Shown: in pieces, positions 27,401-34,650 of the stretch
How the letters are laid out: each line of letters begins with the position of its first letter
How positions within the stretch are numbered: the stretch's first letter is position 1
The notes under the pieces: model-generated
Databases searched by the model: none
What the model was told of the DNA's origin: nothing
What the model saw: the letters and a program-made list of their open reading frames with translations, nothing else
Made by a program: the position numbers and the translations under genes
Source: CAJPQU01 sp052170475
Lineage (GTDB): Bacteria; Bacillota; Negativicutes; Selenomonadales; Selenomonadaceae
NCBI GenBank assembly: GCA_052170475.1
Contig: JBQNAL010000001.1
Span: forward strand, 124,001-188,000
Length of the DNA stretch: 64,000 nt
Direction of reading: 5' to 3'

Positions 27401-27879
27401 GGCAACTCGTACGTGTTGCCGGGCTGGTGGCGAATGCCAAGCGCATTGCGACAAAAAAAGGGGATACCATGTGCTTTGTCACCTTGGAGGATTATACCCA
27501 CAGCGTTGAGATCATCGCGTTCCCTCGGGTGTTCTATGAATATATGAATCTTTTGTTGGTGGACACGCCCGTCGTCGTGGAGGGACGGATCAATCTCACG
27601 GATACGGGGGCGAAGATTTTAGCGGATCAGATGTGGCCGCTGGAAGCGTATCGCCCGGATTACTATGTGACCATTCATGAAGCGGATGCGTCGGAAGAAA
27701 ACTTCCAAGCGCTGCGGCAGATCTTTTCGCAATATCATGGCGAGCATACGGTGTACCTCTACATGGCGGACAAAAAACAGCGGATTAAGACAGAGCCGCA
27801 GTATTGGCTCAACGGGGATCCACAAGCGGTGAAAGCCATCGAAGGGATCTTTGGCGCTGGATCGGTGCGGCAGCGGTAA
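24460..27879 (+). CDS. dnaE: DNA polymerase III subunit alpha (DnaE type)
   Basis: The 1139-residue catalytic replicative polymerase subunit. The N-terminal PHP domain begins HLHTHTEYSLLDGAS. The palm has GPGRGSAAGSLVAY and the catalytic aspartates in MPDIDVDFC. The fingers (FNKSHSAAYALVAWQTAYLKAHYPAEFMAAML), tandem helix-hairpin-helix and an OB domain follow. ATG 24460 has AAAGGA about 8 bases upstream and fits family length; the frame is open to 24391 without support. It is DnaE1-like by domain order rather than PolC, which would contain a proofreading domain. Confidence 0.96.
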   Translation: MGDSVTNSPIPFVHLHTHTEYSLLDGASRIPALVAEAKRLGMEALAITDHGQMYGAVTFYKEAKKAGIKPIIGCEIYVAPRSRRDNFEVDGVRYYHLILLAENDIGYRNLVQLVSLANLEGVYYKPRVDKELLRQYHEGLICLSACIAGEIPQAIVKDNMEKADRLVQEYAEIFGADHFFLEIQKHGLPEEKKAAAGLIELSKKHHIGLVVTNDAHYIHREDHEFHDVLLCIQTGKTMEDPNRMRFNSDDYYLKSSEEMAALFPAYPEAMANTVRIAERCNVEFSFGAHYLPKFPLPVGKTEEGYLRALCEEKLPSRYASVTPQVRQRLEYELDIIHRMGFDSYFLVVWDFIHYARTQEIAVGPGRGSAAGSLVAYVLGITDIDPLKYALLFERFLNPERITMPDIDVDFCYIRRKEVIEYVKQRYGEDHVAQIITFGTMAARGAVRDVGRVLDLPYAEVDRIAKLIPTELGITLDKALKDSADFRQAYEGSAVTRKLIDLARDIEGLPRQSSTHAAGVVIAREPLTHYMPVQISDGTLVTEYDKDLVEELGLLKMDFLGLRTLTVLGDAVKNVEKSRGIRMDLREIPLRDEKTAHMLCEGKTGAVFQMESAGMTALVKDIQPEGFEDLIPTVALYRPGPLGSGMVQDFIDGRRAKKQVTYLHPLLEPILRETFGVVLYQEQVMQIVQVLAGFSLGQADLLRRAMGHKQPELLMKQKEDFLRGSKENGIEEPLAQKIFELLFHFANYGFNKSHSAAYALVAWQTAYLKAHYPAEFMAAMLSSVMEFNEKVSVYIELSRRMNIAILPPDINASAATFSVDGAAIRFGLAAVRNVGEAAISELRAVRKKDGAFTSLLDFCSRVDMRIVNKRVVESLIKCGAFDSLKARRAQLLAVLDDVLQAAALSQRDMSHGQTGLFDDPSVDSALDVALPDVPEASPAQRLAWEREMTGFYITGHPLDNYRAVMEHLPPLRRILNGEAKERQLVRVAGLVANAKRIATKKGDTMCFVTLEDYTHSVEIIAFPRVFYEYMNLLLVDTPVVVEGRINLTDTGAKILADQMWPLEAYRPDYYVTIHEADASEENFQALRQIFSQYHGEHTVYLYMADKKQRIKTEPQYWLNGDPQAVKAIEGIFGAGSVRQR

Positions 27880-27957
27880 AGGTATGGTGCGGTTTTTTGC
27901 GCATGGCGATGCGCCGGACGCCGCAAATAGAGCGGTAGGGGAGAAGGGGAGAGGGCG

Positions 27958-28689
27958 ATGGAGCGCTTGCAAAAGCTCATCAGCGGGGCGGGGATCGCTT
28001 CGCGGCGGGCGGCGGAAAAAATGATCGCCGAAGGGCGGGTGACCGTTGACGGACAAGTGGTGACGCAAATGGGGTGCTTGGCAGATCCGGCGAAGCAGCG
28101 CATCTGTGTGGACGGAAAGCCGCTCTCAAAGCGGGAGCGGCTGGTGTACTTCATGGTGCATAAGCCGCGGGGCTATATTTCCACGGTGAAGGATGAGCGC
28201 GGACGGCGGACGGTGCTGGATCTCCTGCCGGAGATGCCCGAACGGGTCTATCCTGTCGGGCGCTTGGACGGCAATACCGAGGGGCTGTTGCTTTTGACGA
28301 ATGACGGCGCTTTGATGAATGGGCTTCTCCATCCGCGCCAAGAGATCCATAAGGTCTATGTGGCGCAGGTGGAGGGCAAGGTGACGGCGGAGGCCGTCGG
28401 GCGCCTTCGCCGTGGGGTGCAGCTTTCTGACGGGATGACGGCACCGGCGGAGGTTCGGGTGATCGCATGGGATGGCGAACATGGGCGGACGCAGCTCGAG
28501 ATCGTCCTCCATGAAGGGCGCAATCGGCAAGTGCGCCGCATGTGTGAATCCGTAGGCTGCGCAGTTCGCCGCCTGAAGCGGATTGGCTTTGCCGGGCTTG
28601 ACCTTTACGGGCTGCGGCGGGGGGCGTGCCGTCCCCTCACGGAGGAGGAAGTTCGCTTCCTCTACGATTTGACGAATGTACGGCGATAG
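27958..28689 (+). CDS. rluB: RsuA/RluB-family rRNA pseudouridine synthase
   Basis: A 243-residue enzyme with an N-terminal S4 RNA-binding domain (ERLQKLISGAGIASRRAAEKMI) and a synthase domain. The catalytic Asp is in VGRLDGNTEGLLLLTNDG and the C-terminal motif is LHEGRNRQVRRMCESVG. RluB of model organisms modifies U2605 of 23S rRNA; the Gram-positive relative is often named RluB too, though RsuA-like specificity cannot be ruled out. A GGGGAGAAGGGGAGAGGG purine tract precedes the ATG. The next gene starts within a few bases. Confidence 0.9.
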   Translation: MERLQKLISGAGIASRRAAEKMIAEGRVTVDGQVVTQMGCLADPAKQRICVDGKPLSKRERLVYFMVHKPRGYISTVKDERGRRTVLDLLPEMPERVYPVGRLDGNTEGLLLLTNDGALMNGLLHPRQEIHKVYVAQVEGKVTAEAVGRLRRGVQLSDGMTAPAEVRVIAWDGEHGRTQLEIVLHEGRNRQVRRMCESVGCAVRRLKRIGFAGLDLYGLRRGACRPLTEEEVRFLYDLTNVRR

Positions 28690-28693
28690 AAGG

Positions 28694-29965
28694 ATGGGCG
28701 ACGGGGTGAGGAGGAAAAAGATCGTTGTGGTGGGGGGTGGCCCCGCAGGCATGATGGCTGCTATTGGGGCGGCGGAAAACGGCGGGCAGGTGACCCTCTT
28801 AGAGAAGATGGATCGGGTGGGGCGCAAGCTGCGGATCACCGGCAAGGGGCGCTGTAATATCACGAACATCGCTGAGGTGCCGGAGATCATTCGCCATATT
28901 CCAGGCAATGGGATCTTTTTGAGCAGCGCCCTGCGCGCCTTTGATAACCAAGACGTCATTCGCTTCTTTGAAACCTGTGGCGTGGCGACAAAGGTGGAGC
29001 GCGGGGGGCGCGTCTTTCCAGCGAGCGATCACGCCGAGGATGTGGTCGGCGCGCTGACCGCCTCTTTGGCGGCGCGAGGGGTAGAGCTTCGCTGTTATGC
29101 GCCGGTGAAGGCACTCCTGACGGCGCAGGGGACAATCGCCGGCGTCCGTCTCAAGAGCGGGGAGGAGATCCGTGCGGATGCAGTGATTTTAGCGACAGGC
29201 GGCGCTTCCTACCCGGGGACAGGATCCACCGGCGACGGGGCGGAGATGGCGGCGGCGGTGGGGCATCACATCGTTCCCTTGCAGCCCGCCTTGGTTCCCT
29301 TGGAAGTGGAGGAGGACTGGGCGAAAGAATTGACGGGGCTTTCCCTGCGAAATGTGACGATCGGTTTGACGGTGGACGGCGACCTTCAGGAAGAGGCCTT
29401 TGGAGAAATGCTCTTCACCCATTTCGGCGTCAGCGGCCCCATCGTGCTGACCTTGAGCCGAAAGGCCGCCATGGCGCTTCGCGAAGGGGCGTTCGTGGAA
29501 CTTTTCTTAAACTTGAAACCGGCGCTCACGCCTGAGCAGCTTGAAAAGCGGGTGCAGCGGGATTTTGCCGCCCAGCAAAAGAAAGCCGTCAAAAACGGCC
29601 TGCGGGATCTTCTCCCCGCCCGGCTCATCCCGCCAATTTTGGATTTGGCCTATCTTCCCTCGGAAAAGCCTATCCATCAGATCACTCGGGAGGAACGGCG
29701 GCGGTTGACGGCGCTTTTGCAGCGTGTGCCGCTGACGGTGCTCTGTACACGACCCTTGGCGGAAGCCATCGTCACGATGGGCGGCGTCGAAACGCGGGAA
29801 ATACATCCCAAAACCATGGAGTCAAAGGTCTGCCCGGGGCTTTTTCTCGCCGGGGAGGTCGCGGACATCGACGGCTTTACCGGCGGCTATAATCTCCAAG
29901 CTGCTTTTTCCATGGGGGCGGCGGCAGGGTTGTGGAGCGTTCGGGAAGAGGCGAAAGTGAGATGA
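28694..29965 (+). CDS. BaiN/HI0933-family FAD-dependent oxidoreductase
   Basis: A flavoprotein with Rossmann motif IVVVGGGPAGMMAAIGAAENGG at the N-terminus, KLRITGKGRCNITN, a central domain with HFGVSGPIVLTLSR, and the C-terminal FAD motif GLFLAGEVADIDGFTGGYNLQAAF. This is the YhiN/HI0933 family, to which the bile-acid enzyme BaiN belongs; the substrate of most members is unknown. Starts at 28676, 28694 or GTG 28706 are all possible; 28694 is used because AGAAGG lies just before it. The family is widespread in Firmicutes next to cmk/aroA-type clusters. The stop overlaps aroA by ATGA. Confidence 0.85.
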   Translation: MGDGVRRKKIVVVGGGPAGMMAAIGAAENGGQVTLLEKMDRVGRKLRITGKGRCNITNIAEVPEIIRHIPGNGIFLSSALRAFDNQDVIRFFETCGVATKVERGGRVFPASDHAEDVVGALTASLAARGVELRCYAPVKALLTAQGTIAGVRLKSGEEIRADAVILATGGASYPGTGSTGDGAEMAAAVGHHIVPLQPALVPLEVEEDWAKELTGLSLRNVTIGLTVDGDLQEEAFGEMLFTHFGVSGPIVLTLSRKAAMALREGAFVELFLNLKPALTPEQLEKRVQRDFAAQQKKAVKNGLRDLLPARLIPPILDLAYLPSEKPIHQITREERRRLTALLQRVPLTVLCTRPLAEAIVTMGGVETREIHPKTMESKVCPGLFLAGEVADIDGFTGGYNLQAAFSMGAAAGLWSVREEAKVR

Positions 29966-31272
29966 GTTCGGTGCCGAGAAAACGAATTGATCGGGCAACA
30001 TGTGGCTTGACCGGGGAGGTGGTGGTTCCCGGGGATAAGTCGATCTCTCACCGCAGCGTGATCTTGGCCGGTTTGGCAGAGGGGAAAACGGAGATCGATC
30101 ATTGGCTGGAAGCGGCGGATTGCCTTTCCACCTTAGAAGGGATGCGGCGGTTGGGCGCAGACATCACGCATCGGGGCGAAGGTGCGCTGACGGTGCGTGG
30201 CGTCGGCTGGAACCATTTGGCGGAGCCGGAAAGCGTCTTGGACGCGGGGAATTCCGGCACGATGCTGCGGCTTTTATTGGGCGCGTTGGCACCGCAGCCC
30301 TTTCTCACCACGTTTACGGGGGATGTGTCCCTTTCCCGGCGCCCCATGGGGCGGGTCATCGAGCCTTTGACGCGCATGGGGGCGCAGATTGTCGGGCGAA
30401 AGGGCAATACGCGCCTGCCCATCACCCTTTTGCCGGCGACAAAACCCCTTTGTGGCATCCGCTACGAAATGCCGGTCGCGAGCGCCCAGGTGAAATCGGC
30501 GCTCCTTTTGGCTGGGCTTCAGGCGGAAGGCGAAACTACGGTGGCGGAGCCGCTCTTGTCTCGGGATCATACGGAGCGTATGCTGGAACTTTTCGGTGTC
30601 CCCGTGCGCCGCGCCCGTCATGAAGTGACCGTGAAAAGGGCGCCGCTTCATGCGCCGGAGCGTATCGACGTTCCCGGCGACATCAGCTCAGCGGCCTACT
30701 GGATAGTGGCGGCGACCCTTATCCCAGGGAGTGACCTGCTGCTGAAAAACGTAGGGATCAATCCTACGCGGACGGGGCTCTTGGACGTGATGAAGGCGAT
30801 GGGGGCGGAGATTACCCTTTTGGATGAGCGCCTGAGCGGCCATGAGCCGGTGGCGGATCTTCGGGTCAAATCTGCGCTTTTGCACGGCGTTTCCTTTGGC
30901 GCTTCCCTCATGCCCCGCCTCATCGATGAAATTCCCGTTCTCGCTGCTGCGGCGCTCTTCGCGGATGGCGACACGATCATGACCGGCGCGGGGGAATTGC
31001 GGGTGAAAGAAACGGATCGGCTGCACGCCATCGCGGTGGAATACAATCGCGTCGCGCCGGGGAGCGTCGAGGAACGACCCGAAGGGTTGGTCATTCACGG
31101 AAAGGCCGCGTTGCGCTTCGCTGCGGTTTCCTCTTGGGCGGATCACCGCATGGCGATGGCGCTTTCTGTCATTGGCGCGGCGGGGGACGGGGTGGAGATC
31201 GAGGAGCCGAACTGTGTGGGGATTTCCTATCCGGCGTTTTATGAAACCTTAGAGGCACTAAGAAAATCATAA
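29962..31272 (+). CDS. aroA: 3-phosphoshikimate 1-carboxyvinyltransferase (EPSP synthase)
   Basis: A 436-residue EPSP synthase, the sixth shikimate-pathway step to aromatic amino acids. The double-domain fold is shown by PGDKSISHRSVILAGLAEG, LDAGNSGTMLRLLLG, SLSRRPMGRVIEPL, KSALLLAGLQAEG, the RDHTERML segment and KETDRLHAIA near the C-terminus. The spelling RPMGR and the N-terminal wording suggest the Gram-positive (class II-like) type. ATG 29962 overlaps the flavoprotein stop by 4 bases. cmk follows after 15 bases. Confidence 0.94.
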   Translation: MSSVPRKRIDRATCGLTGEVVVPGDKSISHRSVILAGLAEGKTEIDHWLEAADCLSTLEGMRRLGADITHRGEGALTVRGVGWNHLAEPESVLDAGNSGTMLRLLLGALAPQPFLTTFTGDVSLSRRPMGRVIEPLTRMGAQIVGRKGNTRLPITLLPATKPLCGIRYEMPVASAQVKSALLLAGLQAEGETTVAEPLLSRDHTERMLELFGVPVRRARHEVTVKRAPLHAPERIDVPGDISSAAYWIVAATLIPGSDLLLKNVGINPTRTGLLDVMKAMGAEITLLDERLSGHEPVADLRVKSALLHGVSFGASLMPRLIDEIPVLAAAALFADGDTIMTGAGELRVKETDRLHAIAVEYNRVAPGSVEERPEGLVIHGKAALRFAAVSSWADHRMAMALSVIGAAGDGVEIEEPNCVGISYPAFYETLEALRKS

Positions 31273-31287
31273 CTGGGAGTGGATGAG

Positions 31288-31944
31288 ATGAAAAAATTGG
31301 TTGTGGCCATTGACGGCCCTGCGGGGGCGGGGAAGAGTACCATCGCGCAGCGGGTCGCCAAACAGCTGGGGTATGTGTACATCGACACGGGGGCGATGTA
31401 CCGCGCCGTCGCGTGGAAGGTACTCGAGAGCGGTCAGCCGGTGACGGACGAGCTCATCTTGCGGATCGTACGGGATACCCATGTCAGCTTGGAGAACGTG
31501 AACGGCATGGCCTGCGTCAAGGTGGACGGCCACGATGTCACGGGGGAGATACGTACCCCCGCCGTCACGGGGCTTGTTTCCCACGTGGCGCAGCTTTCTT
31601 CTGTGCGGGAGAAAATGGTGCTTTTGCAGCGGGAGATGGCGAAGAGCGGCGCGGTGGTCATGGACGGTCGGGACATCGCTTCCCATGTGCTGCCCGAGGC
31701 GGATGTGAAGGTGTTTTTGACCGCTTCCATCGAGGAGCGCGCACGTCGCCGCTGGCAGGAAGTGAAGGATAAAGGGTATGACGTTTCCATGGAAGAACTG
31801 CAAAAGGACATCGCGGCGCGGGATAAGGCGGATATGGAGCGGGCGGTATCGCCGCTCGTTCGGGTACCGGAAGCGGTTCTCCTCGATACGACGGGCATGG
31901 GGATCGAAGAAGTGGTGGCGGCTGTATTGAAGTTGTGCGGGTGA
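31288..31944 (+). CDS. cmk: Cytidylate kinase
   Basis: A 218-residue CMP/dCMP kinase with P-loop IDGPAGAGKSTIAQRVA, YIDTGAMYRAVAW, VMDGRDIASHVLPEADVKVFLTAS and the basic lid RARRRW. ATG 31288 has GGGAG at 31275-31279, 8 bases upstream; an in-frame GTG at 31279 overlaps that site and is rejected. It begins the cmk-plsC-ispH-rpsA arrangement known from Clostridia and relatives. Confidence 0.95.
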   Translation: MKKLVVAIDGPAGAGKSTIAQRVAKQLGYVYIDTGAMYRAVAWKVLESGQPVTDELILRIVRDTHVSLENVNGMACVKVDGHDVTGEIRTPAVTGLVSHVAQLSSVREKMVLLQREMAKSGAVVMDGRDIASHVLPEADVKVFLTASIEERARRRWQEVKDKGYDVSMEELQKDIAARDKADMERAVSPLVRVPEAVLLDTTGMGIEEVVAAVLKLCG

Positions 31945-31950
31945 TGGATC

Positions 31951-32556
31951 GTGTATAGAGTGCTGCAAATTTTTTTTACGTTTTTCTTCAAGTTCTTTTT
32001 TCGGGCAGAAGTCGTTGGCAAGGAAAATCTTCCGGCAACGGGCGGCGTGATTTTGGCTGCCAATCACATGAGCAACTGGGATCCGCCATTTTTGGCGACC
32101 TTTTTGTCCCGCCCGGTGAGCTACATGGCGAAGCAGGAACTGTTTGAAGTGCCGATTTTACGGCAGATCATTCAAAGCTGCTACTCTTTCCCCGTCAAGC
32201 GGGGGGCGGCGGATCGCGGCGCCATCAAAGCGGCTTTGGGGGCGCTCAAGGATGGCCGATGCGTCGGGCTCTTCCCCGAAGGCACCCGCAGCCGGGACGG
32301 TCATCTCCATAAGGCGGAAGCGGGGGTGGCGCTCTTGGCGGCCATGGGGCATGTGCCGGTAGTGCCGGCCGCCATTATCGGCACGGGTCGGATTTTTTCC
32401 CTTCGCTCTTTCTTGCCCAAGCTCACGGTCGTATACGGAACGCCGTTGGTTTTCCCCGAAAAACATCACGATAAAGAACTTTTGCAGGCGTTTTCGCAAA
32501 AAATTATGGACGAAATTAGAAAAATGGTAAAATTGCATAGCAAAGAATCGCTATGA
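31951..32556 (+). CDS. plsC: 1-acyl-sn-glycerol-3-phosphate acyltransferase
   Basis: A 201-residue membrane-associated acyltransferase making phosphatidic acid. The HX4D catalytic motif is NHMSNWD, the phosphate-binding motif is FPEGTRS, and VPVVPAAIIGT is the third conserved block. The N-terminus is strongly hydrophobic (FFTFFFKFFF). It starts with GTG 31951, six bases after the cmk stop, with only weak ribosome-site pairing, so reinitiation after cmk is likely. It cooperates with plsY (37.4 kb) in phospholipid synthesis. Confidence 0.92.
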   Translation: MYRVLQIFFTFFFKFFFRAEVVGKENLPATGGVILAANHMSNWDPPFLATFLSRPVSYMAKQELFEVPILRQIIQSCYSFPVKRGAADRGAIKAALGALKDGRCVGLFPEGTRSRDGHLHKAEAGVALLAAMGHVPVVPAAIIGTGRIFSLRSFLPKLTVVYGTPLVFPEKHHDKELLQAFSQKIMDEIRKMVKLHSKESL

Positions 32557-32558
32557 TA

Positions 32559-32567
32559 TGATATACT
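32559..32567 (+). promoter_or_regulatory. Extended -10 promoter element before ispH
   Basis: TG-A-TATACT (32559-32567) just after the plsC stop, about 40 bases before the ispH start. No matching -35 is seen at the normal distance. Confidence 0.45.
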
Positions 32568-32608
32568 GTAAAAACAGGTTGTAGGAAACAGGGTGATGTG
32601 GTACTCTT

Positions 32609-33436
32609 ATGGAAGTGATTTTAGCCGATTATTTGGGCTTTTGCTACGGCGTGAAGCGCGCCATTCATCTGGCGCGAAGCAGCGCACGGCCGGGGGCGGC
32701 CAGCACCTTGGGTCCTATCATACACAATCCGCAAATGGTGGCGCGGTTAGCCGACGAGGGCGTAGGTGCTGTCGATTCGCTTTCGGAGGTTCCCGGCGGC
32801 GGGACGGTGATCATCCGATCCCATGGCGTTGGGCCAGCGGTATACGAGGAGGCCAGAGAACGGGGGCTGAACGTGGTAGACGCCACCTGTCCGCATGTGA
32901 AAAAGGCGCAGATGGCGGCGAACCAGCTCTCTCAAGATGGCCGGGAGGTCGTGATCGTCGGGGAAAAGACGCACCCTGAAGTGAAAAGTATCTTTGAATG
33001 GTCAGGCCGAAATGCTGTCGTTGTGGAAACGGAAGCGGAAGCGAAGGAGTTTTCTCCCTGCGGCAAGTTGGGCATCGTGGCACAGACCACGTTTTCCGGC
33101 GAAGCGTTTCAGGACATCGTACGCTGTCTTTTGGAAAAATCGAACGATGTCCACATCTTGCGGACGATCTGCACCGCGACGGATCAGCGGCAGAAAGCCG
33201 CGATTGCCTTGGCAGCACAAGTGGATCTCATGTTGGTGATCGGCGGCAAGAACAGTGCAAACACCACGCGCTTGGCGGAGCTTTGTGCGGAGAAGACAGT
33301 GACCCATCACTTGGAGACGGCGGCTGAACTCCGAGATGAATGGTTTCATCATATCAAAAAAATTGGTATCACAGCCGGTGCGTCAACGCCCGACTGGATT
33401 ATCAAGGAGGTATATCAAAAGTGTCAGAGGAAATGA
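32609..33436 (+). CDS. ispH: 4-hydroxy-3-methylbut-2-enyl diphosphate reductase
   Basis: A 275-residue [4Fe-4S] enzyme of the last step of the MEP isoprenoid pathway. The three cluster cysteines are visible at positions 12 (GFCYGVKRA), 94 (DATCPHV) and 188 (RTICTATDQRQ), along with IRSHGVGP and VGEKTHPEV. In many Clostridia IspH is fused to ribosomal protein S1. Here it ends in its own TGA at 33434-33436, while the S1 frame starts 16 bases earlier in another frame. Confidence 0.95.
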   Translation: MEVILADYLGFCYGVKRAIHLARSSARPGAASTLGPIIHNPQMVARLADEGVGAVDSLSEVPGGGTVIIRSHGVGPAVYEEARERGLNVVDATCPHVKKAQMAANQLSQDGREVVIVGEKTHPEVKSIFEWSGRNAVVVETEAEAKEFSPCGKLGIVAQTTFSGEAFQDIVRCLLEKSNDVHILRTICTATDQRQKAAIALAAQVDLMLVIGGKNSANTTRLAELCAEKTVTHHLETAAELRDEWFHHIKKIGITAGASTPDWIIKEVYQKCQRK

Positions 33437-34560
33437 AAAACGACGAGTTTGAAAATCTATTGAAGGCGGAGGAAGAAGCGTTACAGAACACCGAAGTGGG
33501 CGATGTCGTCCAGGCTTCGGTGGTTTCCGTGGATAATAGCAGCGCGTTGGTTCATATCCCGGGCTTCAAGTCTGACATCCCGATTGATAAGCGGGAATTG
33601 GCCGTGCCGGAACCGGATTCGGCCGGGGACGTCGTGCGCGTGGGCGATGAGATCGACGTGTATGTCGTTTCCTTGGGGGGCGAACATGGCGCGACGGTTT
33701 CCAAGGTGCGGGCGGATCGCCTGGTGGCTTGGAAAGATTTTGACGGGATCGTGGAGCGCGGCGAAGTCATTGAAGCGGTGGTCACGCAGGTGGTGAAAGG
33801 CGGCTTGGTGGCTACCGTGCGCGGCCTGCGGGCGTTCATTCCCGCGTCGCAGGTGGAACTGCACTTCGTCAAGGATCTCTCTGTCTACGTTGGCGAGACT
33901 TTTCGGGCGCTGCCCATTGAGTGCGATGTGAAAAAGCAGCGGTTGGTGCTTTCCCGCCGGAAACTCTTAGAAGAAGAGCGGGAGAAGAAGCAGGAAGAGC
34001 TGTTCTCGACGTTGGAAGACGGGATGATCCTCAAGGGGACGGTCAAGCGCATTGTGGAGTACGGTGCGTTTATTGATATTGGCGGTGTGGATGGCTTGGC
34101 ACATATCTCTGATCTTTCTTGGGATCGGGTGAAGCATCCGTCGGACGTCTTAAAGGTCGGACAGGAACTGGATGTGTTGGTGAAAAAATTTGATAAGGAA
34201 ACGAAGCGTATTTCCTTGAGCGTCAAGGATACGATGACGGATCCGTGGTTCGATCGCATCGAAAAGTACCATGAGGGTGAGATCATTGACGGCACGATCA
34301 TCAAGCTGACGGAGTTTGGCGCATTCATGGAGATTGAGCCGGGCTTTGACGGGCTCATTCCCATGGGGGAACTCTCCCATAAGCGCATTGCGCGGGCGGA
34401 TGAAGCGGTTCATACCGGGGAGGCGGTTTCGGTCAAGATTTTGCACATCGACAAGAAGCGCAAGCGCATTTCCCTCAGCATGACGAAGGCGAAAAAGGAA
34501 GCGGATGCCGAGCCGGCGGGTTATGCCTCAGCGGACGAGGGCGAAACGCCAAACGAATAA
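33421..34560 (+). CDS. rpsA: Ribosomal protein S1-like protein with four S1 domains
   Basis: A 379-residue RNA-binding protein with four S1 OB folds at about residues 19-85, 98-170, 190-260 and 273-345. The last two are the best conserved (VEYGAFIDIGGVDGLAHISDLSW and TEFGAFMEIEPGFDGLIP). The acidic, low-complexity tail (about 355-379) is unstructured. GTG 33421 has a full AAGGAGG at 33404-33410, inside ispH; an ATG at 33433 is an alternative. Four domains match Firmicute S1 proteins rather than the six-domain proteobacterial S1. A strong terminator follows. Confidence 0.92.
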   Translation: MSEEMKNDEFENLLKAEEEALQNTEVGDVVQASVVSVDNSSALVHIPGFKSDIPIDKRELAVPEPDSAGDVVRVGDEIDVYVVSLGGEHGATVSKVRADRLVAWKDFDGIVERGEVIEAVVTQVVKGGLVATVRGLRAFIPASQVELHFVKDLSVYVGETFRALPIECDVKKQRLVLSRRKLLEEEREKKQEELFSTLEDGMILKGTVKRIVEYGAFIDIGGVDGLAHISDLSWDRVKHPSDVLKVGQELDVLVKKFDKETKRISLSVKDTMTDPWFDRIEKYHEGEIIDGTIIKLTEFGAFMEIEPGFDGLIPMGELSHKRIARADEAVHTGEAVSVKILHIDKKRKRISLSMTKAKKEADAEPAGYASADEGETPNE

Positions 34561-34588
34561 GTTTTGCCTGTGCATAGGAACGGGTTTC

Positions 34589-34630
34589 GGGGGAGTGATG
34601 AGGCTGCTACTTCATCACTCCCCCTTTCTT
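34589..34630 (+). terminator. Strong terminator after rpsA
   Basis: GGGGGAGTGATGA (34589-34601) pairs perfectly over 13 bases with 34612-34624, followed by TTTCTT. Confidence 0.92.
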
Positions 34631-34650
34631 GAAAGGAATTGGCTTGGGGT

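Noticed and set aside
33404..33436. Sequencing frameshift splitting an IspH-S1 fusion
   Set aside because: The S1 frame has its own full AAGGAGG and GTG at good spacing, and ispH ends at normal family length, so two real genes are more likely.
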